NCBI GenBank assembly: GCA_025964685.1
Contig: JAOPYG010000377.1
Coordinates: forward strand, 35,123-99,122
From: Actinoallomurus sp.
GTDB lineage: Bacteria; Actinomycetota; Actinomycetes; Streptosporangiales; Streptosporangiaceae
Direction of reading: 5' to 3'
Length of the DNA: 64,000 nucleotides
Both the position numbers and the translations under genes were made by a program. Shown here piece after piece: positions 8,227 through 17,373 of this stretch. Each line of letters opens with the position of its first letter. Position 1 is the stretch's first letter. The notes below the pieces were generated by a model that was given only the letters and a program-made list of their open reading frames with translations, did not search any database and was not told the DNA's origin.

Positions 8227-9090
8227 ATGACGACTCTCACCACGACCACCAACCGGCCGGGCGCACCGGTCAGGGCGTCGCGTTCGCGCCTGTCCACCTG
8301 GGCCAACGGATTCGGCAACGAGGTCCACAAGGGCTGGCTGGGCCTCATCGGCGGCTGGCGCGGCACACTCATCCAGATGGCGATGTTCGCCATCTTCTAC
8401 CTGCTCGTCGTGCTCTTCATCGGACGCGGTCAGCTCCGCACCGACCTGCTCATCACCGGGCTGCTCGGGATGGTGCCGCTGACCTTCATCCATGAGCAGG
8501 TCAATCGGGCGTTCTGGAGCTACCTCGGCGACATCCAGTCCGGAACCCTCGAGCAGACCTACCTCACGCCACTGCCGTCGTGGGTGCTCCTGCTCGGGCG
8601 TCAGGTCGCCGCCATCATCGGCGCGCTGCCGTACGCCGCGGCCGTGTACGTCACGGGCCTCATCACGATCTCGGCGCACGGCGCCAGCATGCCCAGCGAC
8701 GTGCGGGTCCTCGTGCCGCTGGCGGCCATCGTGGTGGGCACCAGCGGCCTGGCGCTGATCCTGTGCGGGCTGACCCTGGTGTACAAGCGCGTCGAGGTCG
8801 CGACCCAGATCTCGATTGCCCTGTGGTTCATCGCCGGTGGCACGTTCGTCCCGCTCATCAACATGCCCACCTGGGCGGCCTCTCTCAGCCGGGCGATCAT
8901 TCCGATCGCACCGGGCATCGAGGCGATGCGCGAAATCCTCCTGAAGGGGCGCTCGCTCACGGGCCTCCAGGACGGATGGGGGCTCGGCTGGGTGATCATC
9001 CAGCCTCTCCTCATCCTCCTCATCGGCGTGCTGGTGTTCACCCGGTTCGAACGCGTCGCCATGCGGCGCGGCACTCTTGGCCGCTACTGA
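8227..9090 (+). CDS. ABC-2 type permease, second subunit
   Basis: About 287 residues with six predicted membrane segments and an ABC-2 profile: a long soluble N-terminus, YLTPLPSWVLLLGRQ before the second pair of helices, and a terminal LGRY. It is the third gene of the TetR-controlled exporter operon and is followed by a convergent terminator. Together with the gene at 7355 it should form the transport channel. Confidence 0.88.
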   Translation: MTTLTTTTNRPGAPVRASRSRLSTWANGFGNEVHKGWLGLIGGWRGTLIQMAMFAIFYLLVVLFIGRGQLRTDLLITGLLGMVPLTFIHEQVNRAFWSYLGDIQSGTLEQTYLTPLPSWVLLLGRQVAAIIGALPYAAAVYVTGLITISAHGASMPSDVRVLVPLAAIVVGTSGLALILCGLTLVYKRVEVATQISIALWFIAGGTFVPLINMPTWAASLSRAIIPIAPGIEAMREILLKGRSLTGLQDGWGLGWVIIQPLLILLIGVLVFTRFERVAMRRGTLGRY

Positions 9091-9112
9091 TGACGACCCG
9101 GCCTTCACGTAC

Positions 9113-9159
9113 GGACGCGGCGTACCGGCCCGATGTCTTCGGGCCCGCACGCCGCGTCC
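9113..9159. terminator. Bidirectional terminator
   Basis: GGACGCGGCGT (9113-9123) pairs perfectly with ACGCCGCGTCC (9149-9159), and an inner CGGCCCGA/TCGGGCCCG stem extends it. It lies between the plus-strand exporter operon and the minus-strand sugar operon and can stop both. Confidence 0.8.
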
Positions 9160-9179
9160 GGCGATCCGATGGGGAGTGC

Positions 9180-9902
9180 TCAGGCGCCGGAGGCCTCCGT
9201 ACGGCGCCGCTTCCTGACGATGAAGGCACCACCGCCGACCACGAGGGCGGCGATCAGCGCGGCGAGCGTGACGGTGTTCCCCGTCCCGCCGCCCCCGGCG
9301 GCGGCCCTGACGCTGACGCTCGCCCCGGACCCGGGCAGGGTGACCGAGGAGGGAGCCGTCTGGCCGGCGGGCACGAGCTTGAGGGTCGGAGCCGGGTTCG
9401 CCGGCGTGGGGTCGGTGGAGGACGGAATCTGGTCCCAGTTGACGACCGTGCCGTCGGAGTAGGTCTGGTAGGTGGGGAAGTAGACCTGGGCGACCTTCGG
9501 CATGTAACCGGCCAGGACCGTGAACTCATCGAACTCATCCGGCTTCACGACGGACTTGTTCGACTCCGCGGTCCAGGTGATCGCGCTGACGGCCTCGCTG
9601 ACCGACTTGCCGTCGACGACGACCGGCGGGGCGTACGTCTTCTTCTCGATCTTGATCTGCCAGCCGGCGTGCGGCTTCGCCAGGACGTAGGCCAGCGGCG
9701 GGTCGGTCGGGAAGGTGACCTTGAGCTTGATCGAGTTGGCGGCACGCTCGGTGGGCATGCGGAAGTCGAGCCGGTCGAAGCTGCCCTGCGCGGCCTGACC
9801 GGGATCGACGATGACGTGTGCCGACGCGGGCAGCGTGCCCGCGGCGAGCAGCACGGCCGAGCCGGCCACGAGAGCCAGCAGCCTGGAGATTGTTCGGGTC
9901 AT
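9180..9902 (-). CDS. YcnI-like (DUF1775) exported copper-binding protein
   Basis: This 240-residue precursor has a signal peptide ending ASA, after which the mature protein starts with His (HVIVDPG), the residue that binds Cu(II) in characterised YcnI domains. Conserved-looking features include FRMPTERAANS, WQIK and the Trp in TWTAES. A Ser/Gly-rich linker leads to a C-terminal membrane anchor and a basic tail (RKRRR), so the domain sits outside the membrane. The start follows AGGAGGAACGG. It lies 54 bases downstream of the sugar aminotransferase on the same strand. It is unusual in a deoxysugar operon and is perhaps a housekeeping neighbour or a cluster-specific metal carrier. Confidence 0.82.
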   Translation of the reverse strand: MTRTISRLLALVAGSAVLLAAGTLPASAHVIVDPGQAAQGSFDRLDFRMPTERAANSIKLKVTFPTDPPLAYVLAKPHAGWQIKIEKKTYAPPVVVDGKSVSEAVSAITWTAESNKSVVKPDEFDEFTVLAGYMPKVAQVYFPTYQTYSDGTVVNWDQIPSSTDPTPANPAPTLKLVPAGQTAPSSVTLPGSGASVSVRAAAGGGGTGNTVTLAALIAALVVGGGAFIVRKRRRTEASGA

Positions 9903-9956
9903 TCCGTTCCTCCTGGGGTTACTTACCTGACGGGGTCGTTCCGCGGCTCGGCCGCG

Positions 9957-11066
9957 TCAAAGGTTCGCGAGCACCTCGCGCAGGGCGGCGATCACCGTGT
10001 CCTGTACGCCGCGCGGCAGCGAGGGGTACATCGGCAGGGAGAAGATCTCGCCCGCGAGCGACTCGGTGACGGGGAGAGAGCCCTTCGCGTAGCCGAGGTG
10101 GGCGAAACCGCTCATGGTGTGGACGGGCCACGGGTAGCTGATGTTCAGCGAGATGTCGTGGGCCCTGAGCGCCTCGATGATGTCGTCCCGCCGGGGGTGG
10201 CGGACCACGTACAGGTAGTACACGTGGTCGTTGCCGTCGGCGAGTTCCGGCAGCACGAGCCCGGTGCCGGCGAGCCCCTCGGCATAGCGCGCGGCCACCG
10301 CGCGCCGGCCGGCGATGTACCCATCGAGCCGTGTCAGCTTGCGGCGGAGGATCTCGGCCTGGACCTCGTCGAGCCGGCAGTTGTGGCCCGGTGTCTCGAC
10401 CACGTAGTACCGCTCCTCCATGCCGTAGTAGCGCAGCCGCCGGAGCCGCCGCGCGACCTCGTCGTCGGAGGTCACGGTCGCACCGCCATCGCCGTACGCG
10501 CCGAGGACCTTGGTCGGGTAGAAGGAGAACGCCGCGGCGGCGCCGGTGGCCCCGGCCGGCCGGCCGTGCCGGCGCGCGCCGTGCGCCTGCGCGCAGTCCT
10601 CGAGGATCACCAGATCGTGGTCGTCCGCGAGGCGTTCGAGCGGAGCCAGGTCGACGCACTGGCCGTAGAGGTGGACGGGCAGCAGGCACCGCGTCCGCTC
10701 CGTGATCGCGGAGGCCACCTGGTCGGTGTCCATCAGATAGGTGTCGGCGCGCACGTCGACGAACACCGAGCGTGCCCCCACGGCGTCGATGGCCACCACG
10801 GTCGGTGCCGCGGTGTTCGACACCGTGATCACCTCGTCGCCGGGCCGGACGCCGAGCGCCTGCAGGCCCAGCTTGATGGCGTTCGTCCCGTTGTCGACCC
10901 CGACGCAGTGCCGGACACCGTGGTAGGACGCGAACTCCCTCTCGAAGCCGCGCATGCTCTCGCCGAAGATGAGCCGTCCGGAGCGGAAGACGGTGTCGAC
11001 GGCGTCGAGCAGGTCCTTCCGCTCGTTCTCGTACTCCCGGCGGTAGTCCCATACAAGAGTCGTCAC
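9957..11066 (-). CDS. NDP-keto-deoxysugar aminotransferase (DegT/DnrJ/EryC1)
   Basis: A PLP enzyme of about 369 residues. The family landmarks are [18 protein letters not shown], the [10 protein letters not shown] cofactor-phosphate region, EDCAQAHGA, and the internal-aldimine Lys in [16 protein letters not shown]. Proteins of this type transfer the amino group of glutamate to a keto group on a TDP-deoxyhexose. I prefer the GTG at 11066, which overlaps the stop of the short upstream ORF as GTGA; the GTG at 11075 is the alternative. With the 2,3-dehydratase upstream, it implies a 2-deoxy-aminosugar, but whether it acts at C3 or C4 cannot be decided from the sequence. Confidence 0.92.
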   Translation of the reverse strand: MTTLVWDYRREYENERKDLLDAVDTVFRSGRLIFGESMRGFEREFASYHGVRHCVGVDNGTNAIKLGLQALGVRPGDEVITVSNTAAPTVVAIDAVGARSVFVDVRADTYLMDTDQVASAITERTRCLLPVHLYGQCVDLAPLERLADDHDLVILEDCAQAHGARRHGRPAGATGAAAAFSFYPTKVLGAYGDGGATVTSDDEVARRLRRLRYYGMEERYYVVETPGHNCRLDEVQAEILRRKLTRLDGYIAGRRAVAARYAEGLAGTGLVLPELADGNDHVYYLYVVRHPRRDDIIEALRAHDISLNISYPWPVHTMSGFAHLGYAKGSLPVTESLAGEIFSLPMYPSLPRGVQDTVIAALREVLANL

Positions 11067-11269
11067 GGACGCCACGTTCCTTCCACAGTGCCGATGAACC
11101 GAAGGTCTCCGGGGACACCGGGCACCGCCGGCCGGCCGGTGCGGGCGGACACGGACTCGGCGACCACCCGGACAACGCCGCCGAGCCGGTCACCTCGCCC
11201 CGCACCGAGCAGCCAGTCCGGCCGGCGAGCCCATCCGGGTGGTCGAGTACGGCGGAGGACACCCGTCAT
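11063..11269 (-). pseudogene. Short ORF, probable remnant of an NAD-dependent sugar epimerase/reductase
   Basis: A 68-codon ORF fills the gap between the 2,3-dehydratase and the aminotransferase. Its ATG follows a perfect AGGAGG with suitable spacing, and its stop overlaps the next start (GTGA), so it looks translated and coupled. The middle of the peptide ([20 protein letters not shown], later TGRP and a terminal GTWRP) resembles the C-terminal part of short-chain sugar epimerases and ketoreductases, where NxGxGRGxSLxEVVRxV and GW are common. No Rossmann half is present. I read it as a truncated relic kept for translational coupling; a true small protein is the alternative. Confidence 0.35.
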
Positions 11270-11303
11270 GTCCGCCCCTCCTGGGAGCGCGGTCGCCGGG
11301 CCG

Positions 11304-12752
11304 TCATCTGCCGGGCTCCGTGCGCAGCGTGTGCAGGCAGGCCAGGAGGCTGCGGGCCTGCATGTCGACGTAGTGGCTGTGGCGCAGAAGGCCGGCGAGC
11401 TGATGGAGCGTCATCCACCGGAAGTCCGGATGCTCGTGCCTCTCGGCGGTCTCGACGATGAGGTGCCGGTTGCGCGTGTGGTAGAAACGGCCGCCCTCGT
11501 CGGAGAGCGTGACGTCGAATCTGATCGCGTCGGCCGCGGCACGCAGCACCTCGTCGAGGAAGGGCGGACGCGCCCCGGCGGGCAGCCGCTCGTGGTTCTC
11601 CGGGGTGCACTGCACGGTCGGCGCGAGCTCGGCCACGTCCACGAAGCCCGGCTCGACCCGCAGCTGCGTCAGCACGTGCAGCACGCCCTCGACGCGGGTC
11701 ACCAGGAACGCGACGATCCCCGGCCGGCGCGCCGCGAACATGGGCTGGGTCCATCCGCCGACCTCGCGCCCCGACGCCTCGACCTTCACGCCGATGACGT
11801 CGAAGAAGCCGCCGCCGTCGTGACTGATCCGGTCCGGGCCGCGGCGCCAGTGGGACAGGCCGGCGAGCGGGACCGTCCGGGTGCGGACCTCGGTGCCGCT
11901 GCGCGTCGCGGTGATCCAGCTGAGGAGGGACTCCATCGGATGCAGACCGCCCTCGCCGCCTCCGCAGGACCGGACGAGGGCGGCCGTGAAGCCGTCCCGC
12001 CCCGCCCGGTCGCGGCCGGGGCCGGTGAAGGGCAGGCAGGCCAGCACCGAGCGGGCATCCATGTTGACCAGATCGTCGACGCGCAGAAGCTCGTGCAACT
12101 GCCCGGCGGTCAGCCAGCGGAAGCCGTCCAGGAGTTCGACGTCCTCCCGGACCTCGATCACCATGTTGCGGTTGCGCTTGCGGAGGAAGGCCGAGCCCTG
12201 CTCGGACTGGCGCACATCGGCGATCACCCGGTGCGCCGAGGTGTCGGTGAAGTACTCCAGGTACGGCACCGGCCGGCCGCGGTGCACGCCCGTGTAGTTG
12301 CTCCGGGTCGCCTGGACCGTCGGGGAGATCTGCACGCCGTTGCAGTTTCCGGGCTCGGCCTTGGCCTGCATCAGGAAATACAGAACTCCATCGAACTCCC
12401 TGGCGAGGATTCCGAGGATTCCGATCTCCGGCTGATTCATTATCGGCTGTTCCCAATATGGCACGGCGCTTCCGGGGATTTCAACGCTCAATCCCTCGAC
12501 AGCGAAGAAGCGGCCACTCTCGTGCGCGATCGCCCCGGTGTCCGGATCGCTGCGCCAACCGACCAGGTCATCCAGCGGAATCCGTTCGGCATTGGCACTG
12601 GTACGCGTCCGCTCGGCGTCCATCCAGTGCCGAAACTCATCTACCGCCGCCGCACTGCCGTAGGACCGGAGCGCCGAATCCGCGACCCGTGCGCCGATAT
12701 GGCGATCGGACCTGGTAAGCAACAGCGATGGGACGGCGGGGGCATCAGTCAT
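11304..12752 (-). CDS. NDP-hexose 2,3-dehydratase
   Basis: About 482 residues starting at the ATG 12752, which follows GAGAG. The protein is an internal duplication, as expected for TylX3/EryBVI-type 2,3-dehydratases: each half ends with a matching block (LVNMDARSVLACL and YVDMQARSLLACL), and each has the EPGNCNGVQISPTVQ or EPGFVDVAELAPTVQ segment. The enzyme removes the C2 hydroxyl of TDP-4-keto-6-deoxyglucose and so commits the pathway to 2-deoxysugars. It is the first gene of the minus-strand sugar operon and is divergent from the exporter at 12970. It needs a 4,6-dehydratase that is not in the window. Confidence 0.92.
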   Translation of the reverse strand: MTDAPAVPSLLLTRSDRHIGARVADSALRSYGSAAAVDEFRHWMDAERTRTSANAERIPLDDLVGWRSDPDTGAIAHESGRFFAVEGLSVEIPGSAVPYWEQPIMNQPEIGILGILAREFDGVLYFLMQAKAEPGNCNGVQISPTVQATRSNYTGVHRGRPVPYLEYFTDTSAHRVIADVRQSEQGSAFLRKRNRNMVIEVREDVELLDGFRWLTAGQLHELLRVDDLVNMDARSVLACLPFTGPGRDRAGRDGFTAALVRSCGGGEGGLHPMESLLSWITATRSGTEVRTRTVPLAGLSHWRRGPDRISHDGGGFFDVIGVKVEASGREVGGWTQPMFAARRPGIVAFLVTRVEGVLHVLTQLRVEPGFVDVAELAPTVQCTPENHERLPAGARPPFLDEVLRAAADAIRFDVTLSDEGGRFYHTRNRHLIVETAERHEHPDFRWMTLHQLAGLLRHSHYVDMQARSLLACLHTLRTEPGR

Positions 12753-12969
12753 GGCAGCTCTCGTATAGGCCGGCCGGCGACTCCCGGCGGGCTCAGGTTC
12801 GCACAAGCGAAGGCACCGCCGCCTCTCCCATATTGCTCTGCCGCAGTGGCACGGCCACCCGATTGCCCGCGTCACTCGACAGCTGCCATCCGCCCTTTCC
12901 ATAAGCCCGCTTGACGACATATCTCACCGCATGCCACTTTTGGCTCTTAAACACTTTCGGAGGCAGTCG

Positions 12970-14556
12970 ATGTCCCAGACCGCGCGCACGGACGCGTCCG
13001 AGAGCACCAGCAGATCGGGGCGTGCCGGACACGGCAATCCTTGGCTGTCGCTTTTCGCGGTGGCATTCGGCGTCATGATGGTCGGCCTTGACGCGACGGC
13101 CGTGACGATCGCCAACCCGGCCATCGCCGACGACCTGCACGCCGACCTGGCCGGCCTGCAGTGGGTGACCAACGGTTACCTGCTGGCCCTCGCCGTCGCT
13201 CTCGTCCCGGCCGGCAAGATCGCCGACCGCTTCGGCCGCAAGAAGACCTTCCTCGCCGGTGTCGTCGGCTTCTTCATCGCGTCTCTGCTGGTCGGCGCGT
13301 CCGGTGGCATCGGGATGGTGATCCTCTGGCGGGTGGTCCAGGGCATCGCGGGCGCGCTCCTTCAGCCCGCCGGCCTGGCCATCCTCCGCAACGCGTTCCC
13401 GCCGGCGAAGCTGAACGCCGCCATCGGGATCTGGGGCGCCACGGTCGGCGTCTCCATCGCCGGCGGCCCCATCGTGGGCGGCCTGCTCGTGCAGCACGTC
13501 AGCTGGCAGTCGGTCTTCTTCATCAACGCACCGATCGGCCTGGTGGCGCTGTTCATCGGCATGTGGGTGATCCGCGAGTCCCGCGACGAGCGAGCGCGCG
13601 GATCGATCGACCTGCCAGGCGTCGTCGTCCTGTCCGGCGCCCTCTTCGCCCTGGTCTTCGGCTTGATCAAGGCGGGCGCCTACGGCTTCAACGACCAGCT
13701 TCCCCTGTGGTCCTTCGCCGCCTTCGTCGCGTTGTTCGTGGTGTTCGTTCTCCGCGAGTCGATGACCGCGCAGCCGCTCCTGCCGCTCGGCCTGTTCCGC
13801 TCCGGCTCGTTGTCGGCCGCCACCGGTCTGATGATCCTTGGCATCTTCGGCCTGTTCGGCACGATCTTCTTCGTGCAGCTGTACCTGCAGCAGGTGCACG
13901 CCATGGGCCCGGTCGAGGCGGGCGTGCGCGTCCTGCCGATGACCGGAGTCTTCATCATCTCCGCACCGCTCGGCAGCGCTCTCACGGAACGCTTCGGCCC
14001 CCGCCTGCCGCTGGTCATCGGCATGCCGTGCAACGCGGTGGCCATGTTCGGCCTCTCCCGGATAGGGGTGGACGCGGCCTTCAGCAGCATCTGGCCGTGG
14101 TTCGTGCTGATCGGGCTGGCCTTCGGGTTCGTTCTCACCGCGGCCACCGAGGCCATCGTCGGCAACGCCCCGGCGGAGCTGGCCGGTGTGGCCGGCGGCC
14201 TGCAGCAGACCGCCTTCCAGATCGGCGGCGTGCTGGGCACGTCCGTGCTCGGCGCGATCCTGTCCATGCGCGTCGGCGACTCCCTGGTCGGTCATCTGAC
14301 GCACGCCGGGCTGCCACCGGCGGCCGCGGACCAGCTGCTCGCGGCCAAGGAGTTCATCGCCCAGGGTGGCGCACCGGTGCCACCGGGCTCACCCGGTCCG
14401 GTCGCGCACGCGATCACCACCGGAAGCCATCTCGCCTTCATGGACGGCTTCCAGTCGGCGATGGCCATCGGCGCCGTCGTCTCACTCTGCGCCACGGTCG
14501 TCGCGCTCTTCGTCCGGCGCGGGGATACGCCCACCGAGGACACCGCGGCCGCCTGA
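12970..14556 (+). CDS. DHA2-type (14-helix) MFS drug exporter
   Basis: About 528 residues. The start is the ATG at 12970, preceded by CGGAGG; the upstream in-frame ATG has no such site. Motif A (GKIADRFGRKKTF) follows helix 2, the DHA2 signature LDATAVTIANPAI is in helix 1, and motif C-like glycines (GGPIVGGLLV) are in helix 5. Fourteen hydrophobic segments can be followed, as in EmrB/QacA proteins, which expel drugs using the proton gradient. Its position between sugar genes suggests product export or self-resistance. It is one of three export systems in the window. Confidence 0.92.
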   Translation: MSQTARTDASESTSRSGRAGHGNPWLSLFAVAFGVMMVGLDATAVTIANPAIADDLHADLAGLQWVTNGYLLALAVALVPAGKIADRFGRKKTFLAGVVGFFIASLLVGASGGIGMVILWRVVQGIAGALLQPAGLAILRNAFPPAKLNAAIGIWGATVGVSIAGGPIVGGLLVQHVSWQSVFFINAPIGLVALFIGMWVIRESRDERARGSIDLPGVVVLSGALFALVFGLIKAGAYGFNDQLPLWSFAAFVALFVVFVLRESMTAQPLLPLGLFRSGSLSAATGLMILGIFGLFGTIFFVQLYLQQVHAMGPVEAGVRVLPMTGVFIISAPLGSALTERFGPRLPLVIGMPCNAVAMFGLSRIGVDAAFSSIWPWFVLIGLAFGFVLTAATEAIVGNAPAELAGVAGGLQQTAFQIGGVLGTSVLGAILSMRVGDSLVGHLTHAGLPPAAADQLLAAKEFIAQGGAPVPPGSPGPVAHAITTGSHLAFMDGFQSAMAIGAVVSLCATVVALFVRRGDTPTEDTAAA

Positions 14557-14736
14557 CCACACCAGGCGATGGCGCGACTCACCGTTCCGGAAACGACGAG
14601 CAATACAGGCGAAGACAGGACAGCACGGCTACTGCAAACTCACCATAAGGCCGATATCTGCCACGGCATTGGCCGCGGAATTCACCGACTCCGGAATCGC
14701 CTACCGGAGAGATATCTCACCGCCCTGGGGGGTGTC

Positions 14737-15798
14737 TTGAAAGGCCTCGTGCTGTCCGGAGGGACGGGTTCTCGGCTACGCCCGTTCAGCCATTCGATGC
14801 CCAAGCAGCTCATTCCGATCGCCAACAAACCGGTGCTCGCGCACATCGTGGAGAACCTCCGCGCACTGGGAATCTCCCAGGTCGGAATCGTTGTGGGCGA
14901 CCACGCCGAAGAGATCCGCGCGGCTCTCGGTGACGGCTCGTCGCTGGGCGTCCAGATCACCTATGTCCGGCAGGACGCGCCGCGCGGTCTCGCCGACTGC
15001 CTCAAGGTCGCGCGAGCCTTCCTCCGCGAGGAGGATTTCGTGGTGTTTCTCGGCGACAACATGCTCCCCGACGGTGTCGCGGATGTCTCCGCGGATTTCC
15101 GTACGAGTGGGGCGGCCGCCGAGATCCTCGTGCACCGGGTGGATGATCCACGGCCATTCGGCGTCGCGGAGGTCGACGCCGACCATCGCGTCACCAGGCT
15201 CACCGAGAAACCGGATGTGCCGGCCACCGACCTGGCGATGATCGGTGTCTACTTCTTCACTCCGGCCATTCATGAGGCGGTCGCCTCGATCGGGCCCAGC
15301 CTGCGCGGCGAACTCGAGATCACCGACGCCATCCAGTGGATGGTGGAGCGCGGTCGTCACGTACGCGCCAAGCTCTACACGGCCTACCACGCGGACACCG
15401 GCACGGTCGAAGAAGCCCTGAAGTGCAATCGAGAGCTTCTGAAGGCCGTCCGACCCGAGGTTTCGGGCAAGGTGGACGACACGAGCGAGCTGATCGGCCC
15501 CGTCCTGATCGAGCAGGGGGCGCACGTGATCGGCTCCCGCATCGTCGGTCCGGCGATCATCGGCGGCGGGACGCTCGTGGAGGACAGCTATGTCGGACCG
15601 CACACCTCGGTCGGGGAGGACTGCGTGCTCACGATGGCCGGCGTCGGCTACTCCATCGTGCTGAACGGCGCGACCATCAGCGGCGTCCGCGGCATCAACG
15701 GCTCCATCATCGGCCGGCAGGCCACGGTGACCTCCGCGGCCGGGCAGCATCGCCTGATGATCGGCGACCACACCGACATCCAGCTCGCGGTCCCGTGA
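14737..15798 (+). CDS. Glucose-1-phosphate thymidylyltransferase, long form
   Basis: About 353 residues from a TTG start at 14737 behind GGGGGG; the first residues MKGLVLSGGTGSRLRP are exactly where this family begins. The nucleotidyltransferase domain shows GGTGSRLRP, PKQLIPIANKPV, FLGDN and TEKP. A C-terminal left-handed beta helix (repeats around IGPVLIEQGAHVIGSRIVGP) marks the long StrD/RmlA type common in actinomycete antibiotic clusters. It makes dTDP-glucose from glucose-1-phosphate and dTTP, the first step of the deoxysugar pathway. The 180 bases before it hold no gene. It is convergent with the orphan ATPase gene across a strong hairpin. Confidence 0.93.
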   Translation: MKGLVLSGGTGSRLRPFSHSMPKQLIPIANKPVLAHIVENLRALGISQVGIVVGDHAEEIRAALGDGSSLGVQITYVRQDAPRGLADCLKVARAFLREEDFVVFLGDNMLPDGVADVSADFRTSGAAAEILVHRVDDPRPFGVAEVDADHRVTRLTEKPDVPATDLAMIGVYFFTPAIHEAVASIGPSLRGELEITDAIQWMVERGRHVRAKLYTAYHADTGTVEEALKCNRELLKAVRPEVSGKVDDTSELIGPVLIEQGAHVIGSRIVGPAIIGGGTLVEDSYVGPHTSVGEDCVLTMAGVGYSIVLNGATISGVRGINGSIIGRQATVTSAAGQHRLMIGDHTDIQLAVP

Positions 15799-15903
15799 AC
15801 GAGCCCTCCCCCGCACCCACCTAGCCACCACGCGGTCCCCCCGTGAGGAGTCGGTGTGCGCCCGCCTGGCACACCGAACGCTCGCGCGGGGCGATCGCCG
15901 GAC

Positions 15904-15943
15904 ATGTCTCGCGCTCCCGCCGTACGGCGGAGGCGCGAGACAT
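15904..15943. terminator. Large bidirectional hairpin terminator
   Basis: ATGTCTCGCGC (15904-15914) pairs with GCGCGAGACAT (15933-15943) and the stem continues inward through CCGCCGT/ACGGCGG with one mismatch. The 40-base hairpin separates the convergent thymidylyltransferase and ATPase genes. The rest of 15799-16077 shows no gene. Confidence 0.8.
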
Positions 15944-16077
15944 CTTCGGCGAGTCCGGATGGCGGGGTTTGGCGGAATGACGTCGGTCAGGAGGGACTCT
16001 GTTCACCCGACCGGCGGTTTCGCCGCGACCCGGGGTGATGTCGTTGTGGGTGTTTCCCTGAGACGGAACTGTCCGGG

Positions 16078-17172
16078 TCAAGCGGTGCCGTTGGGACCTT
16101 CGCCGCCGTCCTCGCAGCCGCATTCCGCGCCCGCCGCCGGCTCGCCCGGCGCACCGAGGTCCGGATCCGCCGGGCCCGGATCGCCCGGCTCCGCCGGATC
16201 GGCCGGCTCACCCATGACCGGCAGGCTGTCCGGGTCGCCGGTCACGCTGAGGAAGGTCCGGCCGAGACTCGACCGGCCGAACGTGAAGGTGATCACCGCG
16301 ATGTCGGCCAAGGAGAGCTCCGCGAGGGCCAGCGCGGCGCACTCGGGATCGTCGACCTGGGCCGACAGGACGGCCGGGTCGCTTTCGGCCTCCACCGAGA
16401 CGCCAAGCGTCTCGAACAGCAGCCGCTGCGCCCTGAAGCGGTCCTCGGGGTCGCGCAGGCGGATCCAGATGGCGTCCGAGCCCGAGTCCGCCTCAAGCTC
16501 GCCGGCGGTCCCTTCGGCGACGATCCTGCCGTGGTCCAGGACGGCGATCCGGTCGGCGAGCAGGCCGGCCTCGTCGATGTACTGGGTGGCGAGCAGCACG
16601 GTCGTCCCCTCGGTGACCAGGGCCCGTACGACGTCCCAGACCCGCTCCCGCCCGGTCGTGCCCAGGTCGGCCGTTGGCTCGTCGAGGAGCAGCAGGTCGG
16701 GGCCGCCGATGATCCGGAAAGCCGTGTCGAGGCGGCGGCGCATCCGGGAGGAGTACTCCCGTACCTTCCGGCCGGCCTGCTCCATCAGGCCGAAGGCGTC
16801 CAGGAGCTCTCCGGCCCGGATGTCGGACGCACCGGGACGGTCCAACTGGCGGGCGCGCAGGATGAGGTTCTCCATGCCAGTGAGGTCGTCGTCGACGACG
16901 GCGAGGCGGCCGGTGAGCCCCACGTGGGCGTGCACCTGATCGGTTTCGTGCACGGTGTCATGCCCGAATATCCGCGCCGTCCCGGCGCTGGGCCGCAGCC
17001 GCGCGGCGAGAATGCGGATCAGCGTGGTCTTCCCTGCGCCCGTCAGGCCCAGGAGACCGTAGACGGATCCTGCTCGCACGTTCAGATCCACGCCATCGAC
17101 CGCCCGGGTGGAACCAAGGATCTTGACCAGGCCCCGTGCCTCGATGGCCAGATCAGAATGGGAGTTCAACAC
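16078..17172 (-). CDS. Orphan DrrA-like ABC ATPase with degenerate motifs
   Basis: A 364-residue ATPase of the daunorubicin-resistance type. Walker A (GLTGAGKTT) and Walker B (LLLLDEP) are intact, and the Gln of the DrrA-style switch (LLATQYIDEA) is present. Other positions depart from DrrA proteins: the signature reads YSSRMRRRL rather than YSGGMRRRL, the Q-loop has TGRLA where TGQ is usual, and the segment after Walker B reads TADLGTTGRERVWD. The last 80 residues are a Pro/Gly/Asp-rich acidic tail. No permease gene is adjacent. It is divergent from the two-component system and may be its target. It could be a crippled, regulatory or soluble resistance ATPase. Confidence 0.82.
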   Translation of the reverse strand: MLNSHSDLAIEARGLVKILGSTRAVDGVDLNVRAGSVYGLLGLTGAGKTTLIRILAARLRPSAGTARIFGHDTVHETDQVHAHVGLTGRLAVVDDDLTGMENLILRARQLDRPGASDIRAGELLDAFGLMEQAGRKVREYSSRMRRRLDTAFRIIGGPDLLLLDEPTADLGTTGRERVWDVVRALVTEGTTVLLATQYIDEAGLLADRIAVLDHGRIVAEGTAGELEADSGSDAIWIRLRDPEDRFRAQRLLFETLGVSVEAESDPAVLSAQVDDPECAALALAELSLADIAVITFTFGRSSLGRTFLSVTGDPDSLPVMGEPADPAEPGDPGPADPDLGAPGEPAAGAECGCEDGGEGPNGTA

Positions 17173-17361
17173 CGGCTCCTCTGTGGATCCGACACAGCCG
17201 CTGCGTCACTGACACATCCTGACTATCTTCTGTCAACTCGGCATCGTGCAGAGGACGGCTGTTGTTACTCCCACCCAGGGCGCAGCGGGCCGGGATGTTA
17301 CCGCGCAGGGAGTAGCGCCGATCTCATCTCGGTGAGGGAGGCAGGGAACAGGCCTCTTGTC

Positions 17362-17373
17362 TAGAGTTCGCTC
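17362..17373 (+). promoter_or_regulatory. Possible leaderless promoter of the sensor kinase
   Basis: TAGAGT (17362-17367) fits the TANNNT -10 pattern and is followed after six bases by the ATG of the kinase at 17374, with no Shine-Dalgarno. This spacing is typical of leaderless actinobacterial transcripts. No clear -35 box is seen. Confidence 0.35.

Noticed and set aside
8580..12914. Very long plus-strand ORF of 1444 codons
   Set aside because: Runs through five well-supported genes on both strands, with no domain of its own. It is a codon-bias artefact.
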